Assembly (NCBI RefSeq): GCF_000275845.1
Contig: NW_006766897.1
Span: 171,465 to 235,464 of the forward strand
DNA: 64,000 nucleotides
Reading direction: 5' to 3'
Source of the DNA: Dichomitus squalens LYAD-421 SS1
Lineage: Eukaryota; Basidiomycota; Agaricomycetes; Polyporales; Polyporaceae
Part shown: piece by piece, positions 54,638 to 64,000 of the stretch
Layout of the letters: the number at the start of each line of letters is the position of its first letter
How positions within the stretch are numbered: position 1 is the stretch's first letter
Position numbers and translations under genes: made by a program
The notes under the pieces: generated by a model
What the model saw: the letters and a program-made list of their open reading frames with translations, nothing else
Databases searched by the model: none
Told to the model about the DNA's origin: nothing

Positions 54638-57210
54638 ATGTCGCTCTATCCACAGACGACGACATATACCCAGATGCCCTACCCAGCCCAGGGCTATGGG
54701 GCAGCCGTCCCGCCTCAGCCCTCGTACTACCCGCCTCCCCCCGCTCCTCAGCCGGTCTTCCACCTCGACCCCAACATGTTCCGACGTGACTATATGACGA
54801 GGCTGGCTAACTTGACAGTTAATTCCAGACCGATCATCCAGACCCTCTCGTTGATTGCGCAGGACTATAGTCGCTATGCAGATGTCGTCGTGCAATGCAT
54901 CGAACAACATATCCGAAGGGTGAGTCATCCCTTCCTACCCTCGTCTTTTGTTCCTCGAACGCTATTGCTCTATAAGCTCGCTCGCTGTCAAAGCTCTGGT
55001 GTAGATACGCTTGTCTATCATGTATCGTAGTGAGTGGTTGCGACCTGAGCAAAGAGACCGCCCTCGTTTGAAGAGGGTCGCCTGGGTCGTGGCCTCGGAA
55101 TGCGTGTTGCCCGGCATGGCTTCCAGGTCGCTTGTTCCGAGAACAGCCGCTGCTGCGTTACGTACGCCCCGGTCGTTTTCCTCGCATCGAACTTCCCGCG
55201 CCTCATGTTGCTGCTGTCTACTTCTGGGCTGTGTTGAACTCTGGGATGCTGACTCATCATTCGCCTGTTATGGCATTGTTTCGTTAGGTGCCGCCGTGGA
55301 TGAAGTTACCATCGTTTTACTTGTTGGACGCCATATCGAAGAATGTCTACGATCCATACGCCCGCCATTTCACCCCGATCGTCGTTCGTCTATTCCTCGA
55401 TACTTATGAGGTCGTCGACCAACAGACTCGAAGCAAGATGGAGGAGATGCTGTTGACTTGGCGGACAGCTTCCCCTACCGGCCGAGAGCTCTTCGGGGTC
55501 GTCTCTCAGCTTGCGATCGAGCGTCACATATGGGGAGGCGATTCTACTCAGAATGCTGTACGTAGTCAGATGCGCCGCTCTATCCCTCGTCCTGATGGAC
55601 GCTTCCAGCAGTCCGGTAGTCGTGACAGCGGATCTATCTCACAAGCACAAGTCCTAAGCGAACTTGAATTCGTTCTCGGCCAGAAGGAGCGGCTACTGCT
55701 ATCCAGCCCCCATGACGACTTGACCAAACATCATATTGGTATACTTCAGCAAGTATGTCAATCATGTCATTTCATTCGAAATATATGCTCACGTGCTGAT
55801 CATCACAGCTTCGTGGAATGGTGCAAGTAGGCGTGCCTCAACGAGATCTTCAAGCTATCCTCACCCAACTTCGAGCTTTGACGACTCCATCTCCGCCTCC
55901 GGCGCCCGCTCCTCAGCCGTACGGTGCACTCCCATCCTACTCTCCGCCTCCCTCCATCACCGGCCGCGTGATTGCGCCACAGCCTCCTTATCAGTCTCAG
56001 CCGGCATACCCTGTCAATTACGAGCAACCTAAGCAGGAGGCAATGGATATATCTCGTTTCCTTCATGCTGCTGCCCCCGTTGCCTCGACTTCGACTACCC
56101 CGTCTGTGTCGATGCCTGATATTAGCGGGATTTTCAGCGCTCTCTTAAAGGCTGGTGTGGTCTCGGCTTCAAGCACATCTACTGGCGCTGGCGCAAGCTC
56201 GAAGCACGAAGAACCGAACGAGCCTGCGGACCCCGAACGTCAAGCGCGACGAGCGTATCGGAAACTAATCCTGTCGACGAAAATCAAATTGACAAGCTCT
56301 GATGTCACCAGGTAAGTGTTGCGCCGATAGCCAAAACCCTGATGGACAACTGAGTAACAATCGTAGACAACGTCCGAGAATCACCGACATATTGTACGAC
56401 CGTTTGCCTACGCAATGCAAGCAATGCGGCTACCGGTTCTCCGACAATTCCGTTGGCAAGAAGTTGTTCGAGGAGCATCTCGACATGCACTTCCGTCAAA
56501 ATCGCAAGGCGACGCAAGCAGTCGGTCGCGGGCACAGCCGAAGCTGGTTTGTCAGCCTGGAGGTACGTATTTAATCCTTCAACATGACGAAATCACCGAT
56601 GCTAAAATGTTATATAGGATTGGGTTAGCGCTGACTCCGGTGATAGCAAGGGCAAAGGTCGTGCCGACGGTCGGACGGTCAGTTCCAAGGCTGTGGCTGC
56701 AAAAGAAGCTGCAAAGCGTGAGGCTGAGCTGAGGGCGATGTTTGTTGTCGTACCCCCTGGCGATGAGGCGAAGGCGATATCATGTCCGATCTGTAAGGAG
56801 CCACTTAAGTCTGAGTTCCTTGAGGACGACGAGGAGTGGGTGTGGCGAAATGCTGTAAAGAAGGATGATAGGGTAAGTGATTGTTGGCATACGCTTGTCT
56901 TTGCGCGTGATGCTAACGTTGTCAACCTCTGTACTAGATTTACCATGCAACATGCCATGCGGAGGCAATTGCGTCGAAATCGAACTTAGCCGTACGTTTA
57001 CTGGGTGAGGGGACGAGCCGTAGCAGGTCGAAGACCCCTGAGAAGGCGACCCCTCCGAGAGCGCACGCGACATCGAACGGCGAGTTGAGGCAGTCCGAGA
57101 CGCCAACGCCGTCGAAGCTAGCAGGTATGAAGCGTAAAGCTGAAGACGATCACGCTACTGCTGTCAAGCACGAGGGCGATGGGCCACAGGCAAAGCGAGT
57201 AGCGACATAA
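54638..57210 (+). CDS. PCF11: Pcf11-like mRNA 3'-end processing and termination factor
   Basis: A subunit of cleavage factor IA that binds the RNA polymerase II tail and promotes 3'-end cleavage and termination. ATG 54638-54640 (MSLYPQTTTYTQMPYP) precedes a Pro/Tyr-rich leader. The CTD-interacting domain spans roughly residues 45-170: RRDYMTRLANLTVNSRPIIQ, LSLIAQDYSRYADVVVQCIE, LPSFYLLDAISKNVYDPYAR and FLDTYEVVDQQTRSKMEEML. A Pro-rich middle and GIFSALLKAGVV follow. Two zinc-binding modules are visible: CKQCGYRFSDN...FEEHLDMHFRQN and CPICKEPL...YHATCHAEA, flanking WVSADSGD. The C-terminus is basic with TPEKATPPRA and KRKAEDDH. About six introns. The order CID, zinc finger, zinc finger matches Pcf11. 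Two close internal Cys/His clusters are intact. Confidence 0.88.
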
Positions 57211-58116
57211 CGTCCGCAGAGTTCGCGATCTCTGCTTGGTGTCGATATCGTTGGACTCGAGCATGCATCACCGCCTACATTGGAGCACACAGCATACATG
57301 GACCGCTCGCATACTTTATACGTTTCTTTATTGTTGAGGTTTTCTGCGCAATGTATCATGACTACACACGTGAATACCAATACAGCATCGTTATAGATTT
57401 ACTCGACCCCTCCGTTGCTCAAAAACGTTTATGACTCCACGCAACAGGCTGCGTAACCACATACTCACGCCCTCGATTGATGGCGAAGCTCAGCGTCCCC
57501 GGCAAGTAGGAGTTGGCGGAGGGCAATGCTCGAGATTACGCATATTGCAGAGCCTTGAAAGGACTCATTTTGTGCGCGCCGAACAACAGCTGAAAACTTA
57601 AGATACCTGAAGTATGATCCATCCATAATGCCCAAGGAAAGGCCCTTTTTGCAGAGGCTACTGAAAACTAAGAATAGGATATTCAGCGTCCCTTGCGATT
57701 ACCGTCTGCGTAATTGTATCGTAAGTGAAAGCGAGCGCGCTGCTGCGTAGCCTGCTCAGGCTACGCCCAGCTCTAAACTCTCTGGCGTTGTTCGAAGTGC
57801 GATCGCGATCGATTTTCCTACGTCCCGAACAGCCGTCGACAACTCGAGACGCTTTCTGTCCTAGACCACCATCTCGCCACCTCATTCTGTCATCATCCTT
57901 TCCCTTTGTTTAGCTGTTCGCTCAATTGCGTTCATCCCTGGGTGAGTGGCATCAGCCCGCGAGTACTCATCTCACTACAGCGCGCCTCAATTTATGCTGC
58001 CTGCCGTAACTAACGAACGGTAAGGCAGAGCCGCCTCTATCCGACTACGTATACAATTGTGGTCACAAGCCAGTGGCTATGGTCTTATACCTTCCATATC
58101 CTCGGCATACAGTGCT
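57211..58116. other. Intergenic region between PCF11 and SWT1
   Basis: 906 bp. No ORF with recognisable content. It includes the 3' region of PCF11 and the promoter of the PIN nuclease gene. Confidence 0.5.
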
Positions 58117-59550
58117 ATGACCACTTCTACCACCGCGCCACCGTATGACAGTACGGTGGAGCAGCTATACCATGCTGCAAACGATGTTGAAATGCAGGTA
58201 CGCCACTGTTGTCGGAGCCGGTCGCAGTCGTAGGTAACCACGAGAATCCGCCGGCAGGACGCATTCCCAACGAACAAGATCTATTTTTACATAGTTATCG
58301 ATACGAACGTACTCATCGACTACTGTGGCATCATCGAGCAATTCTGCTTCGACGTCGAGAAGGCGGGTCACCCAATCATGGTCGTCATACCCAGTGTCGT
58401 CCTAGGGGAGCTAGATGGGTATGTTGCCGGACTCTCGAGCAGGACAACGGGATGCTATATACTGAACCATCTGGACGTGGCGCAGGCTCAAAAACCGGCC
58501 CGAGCTGCAGTGGTTTGCGCGGCAGGCGACCACATGGCTCCTGAAGAAGGTCAAGGAGAGGACGACGGTTAAGCTTCAGTCAGCGAAAGAGACACTCAGC
58601 CCCGGGGCGCGCACCGAGTCCGATGAGATTCGGAGGAACGACCTCGCCATCCGGGACTGTTGCCTGTACTTCGCCGACAGGAGCAGAGGCTTCGGCGCGC
58701 TCCTGGTTACCTTGGACAAGAACCTCAACCTTGAATGTCATAAAGAAGGTGGGTTCGGATGCCGGAGGCCTCCGTCGGTCAGCCTCCGCACGTCAGCGAA
58801 ACGCGTCGTTCGGGGGCGGCCCTCTCATACGGATGACCAGCGTGCTGACGATGGCACCGCTACCTCTTCGCATCAGATATCGATGTTTGCTTGCCCCCGC
58901 AACGCAGCTGGTCAAGTCGCCTCCTGGCGAAGGCGCTGCCTGTGGCGGGGGTGAAGGTAGAGATATTCCAAGATCGAGAAGCGTTTCCGCGCTACCGCCC
59001 GTCTAAGACGCGTCAACGGCTCGGCCATACTGAGGGGCCTGCTGCGCTAGCACCGCGTCTGGCGATCGAGGACGTGGATATGATGGATGTAGACGACGCG
59101 GCGGGTCCGGATGCGTCGGAGGAATACGTTCCGCTGCATGCTCGGGATTCCCTGCATGCGCAGATAGCGGAGCACTTCACGCTTGTGCTGCGGGACTTGG
59201 CGCGCCGCGTACATCACGAGTGCAGAGAACCTTTGACGGTGTCCAACTCGGCGCACGCTCCGGCGTATAGGCGGACTGCGCTCTCGTCATGGACGGCCGC
59301 GGCATGCTTCAGCTATTTGGAGACGAAGAAGGCGTTCGGGCGCGAGGCGTGGATGCCGTACTTCTTCGCTCGGCGGGGGGAGCACGGGTGGCGCAAGGGG
59401 CAGGACTGGCCTCCCAGGATGTGGAATATGGCGCTGGATATGTTGGAGGAGGTCGGGCGCAAGTTTGGGGATGGGGCACTGCTGAGTTCTGTAGCTGCGG
59501 TTCGGCCTCATGTGCAGGAGGTGTGGGAGGCGAAGCTGCGCCCAATCTAG
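58117..59550 (+). CDS. SWT1: Swt1-like PIN-domain endoribonuclease
   Basis: Swt1 removes faulty mRNPs at the nuclear pore. ATG 58117-58119 (MTTSTTAPPYDSTVEQLY). A GT-AG intron of about 60 bp joins EMQ to DAFPTNKIYFY. The PIN domain runs YIVIDTNVLIDYCGIIEQF with the metal-binding Asp, then IMVVIPSVVLGELDG | LKNRPELQWFARQATTWLLK, NDLAIRDCCLYFADR and LLVTLDKNLNLECHKE. A longer intron (about 58749-58876) then joins to DIDVCLPPQRSWSSRLLAKAL. The remaining C-terminal part (ALSSWTAAACFSYLETKKAF and following) is helical and resembles the Swt1 C-terminal half. The ELDGxKxR and WxxR.LAxAL motifs are typical. The start and the longer intron were set by protein similarity and are the weakest points. Confidence 0.8.
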
Positions 59551-60106
59551 CTCTGCTATAATTGGATGAATGGAGCCCGGGAGACAGCACACCGAGTTAT
59601 GGAGGGTGCGGACGCAAGTTTCGGATGTTATGCCGGCGACACGTAAGGATAGCTTTGGTGTCGGCGCGATAGACGAATGCATTGACTGCCTGATCGAGGA
59701 GCGAGGCGTCGGGAGTCGGTTGATCAAGAAAGTACTGCCAAGCGATGCAAGCGCCGGCTAGAAGCTCGGCTGTTGCATCTGAAAACCATCCGGCTCTGTT
59801 TGTTGGTGTCGTTGCTGCGACGGACAACCTGGTCCTGGGAGGGCTGCTGCAGCGTCCGCAGAGAAAAAGTGTGTGTTGTAATGGATGGAGTGGGCGAGAA
59901 TGAAATGATAGGTAGTGGACAGCCTCTTGGCAGGCTGCGGGGCGGCACCAAAAAGGGAGAGAACTCAGAGGGCGACTCCAGTCGAGCTCCCGTGCCTGGC
60001 AGGTCCGGCTACAGTCCCACCAACAAGAACGTATCCTTCCCTCCCTTGCCACTACCCCCCTTCCTTTCCTTCCTACCCTCCCTTTCTCTCCTCCCGTCCG
60101 CCCCCC
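59551..60106. other. Intergenic region between SWT1 and the GT32 gene
   Basis: 556 bp. A minus-strand ORF here contains AELLAGACIAWQYFLDQPT, which looks protein-like but has no start or family support. A pyrimidine-rich tract directly precedes the GT32 ATG. Confidence 0.45.
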
Positions 60107-61723
60107 ATGCTCCGGCGACGGACCGTCTACACGCTCCTCTGCCTCCTCGCCACCATCCTCGTTGGCACGGTCGTCGTCCTCTCCTCTATCTCATACTACC
60201 TCTCCATCGATTATGCTGCCTACATAACCGAAGACGAGGTCAACCTCGTTCTCAACGACTCCCAGCATGCCCTCCCAGAACGAATTCCACGGATTATCCA
60301 CCAGACATGGAAGTCGGAAACCCTCCCGACCAAGTGGGCCAACGTCTCTCAGGGCTGTCGCGATGTGATGCCGGACTAGTGCGTATCCATCTCCGTTCGT
60401 ATCTTACAGCGACCCTCACATATCTCTAGCGAGTACAAGCTGTGGACCGACGCAAGTGCTCGTGAATTCATCGCTCAACACTACAGCTGGTTCCTCGATA
60501 CTTTCGACGGATACACCTACCCCATTCAACGCGCCGATGCCATTCGCTACTTCGTGCTATACCACTATGGCGGCGTATACATCGATCTCGACATGGGTTG
60601 CCTCCGAAGAATGGATCCTCTCTTGGTGCACTCTGTCATCCTCCCCAGAACCATACCTGTCGGTGTATCCAACGACCTCATGTTTGCCGAGAAGGGACAC
60701 CCCTTCCTCGCACAGACGATCCACAACCTCATGAAGTTCGACTACAGCTGGGTCTTGAACTACCCCACCGTCATGTTCTCGACCGGCCCCATGTTCCTGT
60801 CTGCTCAGTACGGAGCCTGGACCTCCATCCATCCTCCCACCCCTGACCAGCCAGGAGGCGAAGTTCGTATCCTCCCGAAACCGCTCTACGGGAAGAACGC
60901 TAAGCCAGGCGAGGCTCCCCACTCGTTCTTCTCGCACTACTACGGAAGTAGCTGGCACGCAGACGACGCCGCATTCATCGGGTTCCTCGGCAAGTGGGGC
61001 AAGGGTCTCATGTGGATCGGTTTGGTTGTCCTCGTCGCGGGCCTCGTCCGCATGGCCCTCGCACCGAGCCCCAAGTCGCGCAACTTCCCCCGCATCGCTG
61101 GATACGAGGTTCTGATGCCGCGCTGGACGCAGAGGAACGGCAGATGGTACCTCGACATTGGCTGGTTCGCACTGCCGGCATCAGGCATCAGCACACACCC
61201 ACCTTCGCCCATCACGCTCCCCAGCCCCAGCACCACCGACGACGAAGACGTACAATTGCTACCGTTCTACGACTCGTCTCGCTCGACATCCCCCACGCCA
61301 TCCGAGATGTCGCTCGGCGTGGACCTCTACAACTCGCCTAGTGGCAACTCGATCGTTGACAGGGTACGACGCGCAGGCACTCGTGTCATGGACTCCGTCT
61401 TCGGCACGGAGGAGCCACCATCAACGCCCTCGCGTTCGCGCCGACGCCGTATGCGCTCGCGCGGCGTGCTCTTCTTCCTCCCCGCGTTCTTCGCGCCTGA
61501 GCAGAACCAGGTGGAGACGCTCGCCTTCACGCCGCACGCGCGGAGCTCGTCTTTCGCCCGTCCGCACGCTGTAGACAGCTATCCGGTGTCGTCACTACCA
61601 CCAGAGAAGCAGCGCTACGCTTCTGAGCTTGCCGCCGCTGGGCTGCTGCCCGTCGTCGACAGCCGCGGACGCACAGGAGGCTCGTCCTCCGACGTCTCCT
61701 CTCCGTCATCCACGATCTGTTAG
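60107..61723 (+). CDS. GT32 glycosyltransferase, inositol-phosphoceramide mannosyltransferase-like
   Basis: Transfers a sugar, probably mannose from GDP-mannose onto inositol phosphoceramide, in the Golgi (Sur1/Csh1-type). ATG 60107-60109 (MLRRRTVYTLLCLLATI) starts a type II membrane anchor at about residues 7-30. Catalytic blocks are RIPRIIHQTWKSETLPTKW, YEYKLWTDASAREFIAQHY and YPIQRADAIRYFVLYHYGG. The DXD motif is VYIDLDMGCLRRMDPLL. STGPMFLSAQYG and HYYGSSWHADDAAF follow. A second membrane span (WIGLVVLVAGLVRMAL) lies after the catalytic domain. The long C-terminal tail is Ser/Pro/Arg-rich and probably cytosolic. One intron, 60379-60429, splits a Tyr codon. The exact acceptor lipid is inferred from the two-span GT32 layout. 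Confidence 0.86.
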
Positions 61724-63040
61724 CCAGGCCGGCCCCGGACTGGGTGCGGCGCGCCAGGTGCTGCGGAACGTCCGGGAAGGCGCGAGGGGTGGGACTTTGG
61801 GAGGTTCTGGTCATGAGAAGAAGTTGGAGCAGGAGAGGAAGAGACGATGAGCGTGAGACGTACGTCACGTCATGTTTTGGAGGACAGAACCTGCGGGGAG
61901 TGTGGGCGGACCGGTCCTGCCATGCCTGCCGCCGACGAGCAGTTGAGAGCTCGACGCTCGACGCTCCGGGACAGGCGTGAGACAGAGACACCGGGCCTGT
62001 ACCGTACATCCCCGCTCGCACGACGCCCCGTGCGTAGGAGGGCGCACGGGGCGGTGGGTATACCATTCCCTCCTTGAGTACCCCATCGCGCTGCGCGAGA
62101 CACCGCTGGCCGGGCGTTCGCTCGTGGGACGCTGCATTGCATGCAGCGGCTCGGCGGGCGGACGCTGCCCTCAATCACTGCAGGTCGGCCGGCGCGCAGC
62201 GCAGAAGTTGTTCATCACCAGTCGTGTTTGCGTTTGCGTTCGTACGTTGTGCATCTGTCGCTTCCGCTCGTTGCCCGCGCACGCTCATTCGCTTCCCAGT
62301 CCGCCGCCCGTTGTCGTACTCGTACTCATAATCGTGCAGTCGCCGCCGTGTCTGTTCGTGCGCAACTGTGTGTTCATGCTTTGTGCGCTTTCTTGCTACG
62401 TTTTCTTTCGTCCTGCGATAGACGCTGTTTATTCCTCATTGTGCGTTTCTCCCCTCCCCGTCTCCGTATTCATTATTATTTCACACAAACGTATGGACGA
62501 CAAATGGGTCCCTAATCATACATTGTGGCTGGCGGCGACGTGCTGTGCGGCTAGCCAGATGTTCACAGTAGAAGTAGTTTACGTACACGCATATACGAAT
62601 GTTTGGACAACCCATCTCCTGAATGTGTGCGAAAAACCGATGGTGCCTGGCTGTTCCGACATGTTGAGAAAAGTGCTGCCAGACTGCAATAACGAATCAG
62701 CAACGTTCTTGCTCATCATTCGCGATAGACCGATAGCAGAACTCCAGACCTCCCGACTACAATTTCTCACACGGAGCAATACAGGTCCTATGCCGTATTA
62801 GAGCGCGAGTGACTGAACAGTTGAGGTATCTGTCTGCGCATTGGATAGTACAGGCTGCCCGACTGCCCACAACGACAGCCCGGCGCAATTCCAGGGATAC
62901 CGTACATACATCGTACATTATGTTGAGCACTGCCTCTCCTTGTTTGCCGTAGCTTCATCCAACGTCGCCTGCATTCAGACCGCATCCCCGCTACCGTGTC
63001 CACATATCATGGAGCCGAAGCCTCAGGTCACAGTCACCAC
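61724..63040. other. Intergenic region between GT32 gene and dehydrogenase
   Basis: 1.3 kb between convergent gene ends. A 274-codon plus-strand ORF (61977-62801) lacks any domain and is Cys/Val-rich by composition. No gene is supported. Confidence 0.5.
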
Positions 63041-64000
63041 CTATAGCAGGTCAGCGGGGCTGACGTCGGGCCCAGAAATGACAGCCTTGATGACCGGCTT
63101 GCCGTCGGGGCTCTTGCCTGCCCGCGTCGCCTGGAAAGCTTCGACGGCCTGGTCGAACGAGTAGCGGTGAGTGACAAGGGGCTTGAGGTCGATGCGGCCC
63201 TGCGAGACGAGGGCGATGGCGAGCTGATAGTCACCAGGCTAATGGCAGGAAAGGAGACGAGATGGTCAGAGTGGATGTCGCGGAACGCGGGGCGAGGGAC
63301 GTACGCCATAGCGGAACGAGCCTTTGAAGTCGATCTCCTTCACGAGCAGCGTCGTGATTGGGATCACGATCTCCGGTGCGCCCATCCCGACCTATACAAG
63401 CAAACAACGCGTCCCAAGTCAGCAGACGGTCTGAGATACCTGAACACAGTCGCCGCGAAGGAACTCGAGCCCACCTGGACGTAACGCCCACCGTGCTTCG
63501 CAATGTAGATGCCGGTCTGGATGGACACCTCCGCGCCCGACGCGTCGACGATGAGGTCGACGGCCTTCAGGCCGCGCTCCTCCAGTCCAAGCTGCGTCTG
63601 CATCTGCTTCGCGTTGCGCCTCGAGTACTCGATGCGCGACTCGCCCTCCTGGAACTGCGGGGGGAGGTACGTGTCCGTCGCCGCGTACGACTTGGCGAAC
63701 TCGAGGCGGGAGGGCACGATGTCGACCGCGATGACGCGCGCAGCGCCAAGGGCGCGTGCGACGGCCATGCAGAGGAGGCCGACGGGTCCGGCGCCGAAAA
63801 CGACCACAGTCTCGGCGGGCTTGAGGCCGGCGACGTTCGCCACAGAGTGGATCGCGACCGAAAGAGGCTCCATCTGAGATGTGAGAGCGTGTACGAGCAG
63901 TTAGCACATGAAGATCAACGAGGAGAGGGTGCGTTCATTCAACTGACCATGGCACCATCCTCGAGAGTGAGGTTGTCCGGCAGCTTGTAGCAAAGATCGG
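63041..64000 (-). CDS. Xylitol/sorbitol dehydrogenase-type medium-chain dehydrogenase, C-terminal part
   Basis: Oxidises a sugar alcohol with NAD+; the 5' end lies beyond the window. The visible part starts DLCYKLPDNLTLEDGAM, then after an intron MEPLSVAIHSVANVAGL. The Rossmann motif is TVVVFGAGPVGLLCM, and the strand-2 Asp (RVIAVDIVPSRLEF) predicts NAD+ over NADP+. AVDLIVDASGAEVSIQTGI, VGMGAPEIVIPITTLL, FKGSFRYG and PGDYQLAIALVSQGRID complete the fold. GKPVIKAVISGPDVS leads to the stop TAG at 63041-63043. At least three introns. The sequence fits fungal D-xylulose reductase (XYL2-like); L-arabinitol 4-dehydrogenase and sorbitol dehydrogenase are close alternatives. The N-terminal zinc ligands are outside the window. 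Confidence 0.86.

Noticed and set aside
59597..60052. Minus-strand ORF with a helical-looking segment (AELLAGACIAWQYFLDQ)
   Set aside because: No start codon context, no second exon, no family. It overlaps the GT32 promoter.
61977..62801. 274-codon plus-strand ORF
   Set aside because: No domain, Cys/Val/Ser-biased composition, and it begins in the 3' region of the GT32 gene. Probably chance.
1..64000. CRISPR arrays, operons or bacterial-type defence systems
   Set aside because: This is intron-rich fungal nuclear DNA. No regularly spaced repeats of that kind were seen.

Overview
This is nuclear DNA of a basidiomycete fungus, most likely an Agaricomycete (mushroom or wood-decay class). The genes are broken by many short introns of about 50-65 bp. 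Base composition is moderately GC-rich. The gene set (ubiquitin E1, Dom34, URA3, Pus7, Pcf11, Ste14, RPL9, secreted glutaminases, photolyase) is typical of that group. The species cannot be named from the sequence. All exon structures were read by eye from splice signals and protein similarity.

Left part (1-15 kb): the 3' end of UBA1, then six head-to-tail paralogous genes, all on the minus strand (971-14892). I do not recognise this family as a characterised one. Each full copy has a Gln/Pro-rich N-terminus, three short helical repeats that look like Myb/SANT or Rap1-Myb domains, acidic linkers, and a basic C-terminal tail that often ends in a SUMO-interaction-like motif. All six carry a 22-nt micro-exon at the same place. 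An exon of 55 nt (52 nt in one copy) is also shared by all six. Two copies have lost the middle repeat, and several show decay. This array is the most unusual thing in the window.

Middle (15-35 kb): a secreted GH18 chitinase, a gene-poor stretch with two weak gene candidates, a WTAP/Mum2-type m6A-writer subunit, and a tandem pair of secreted GtaA-type glutaminases. A CACTA-like terminal-inverted-repeat element containing an assembly gap sits between the two glutaminases.

Right part (35-64 kb): densely packed conserved housekeeping genes. These are a CPD photolyase, a TXNDC9/Plp1 thioredoxin-fold protein, Dom34, URA3, PUS7, an MFS transporter, an unknown (KG)n-repeat protein, mitochondrial EF-G2 (MEF2), STE14, RPL9, PCF11, an SWT1-type PIN nuclease, a GT32 sphingolipid mannosyltransferase, and the 3' part of a xylitol/sorbitol dehydrogenase. 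Several are divergent pairs sharing short promoters: TXNDC9/DOM34, URA3/PUS7, MEF2/STE14 and RPL9/PCF11.
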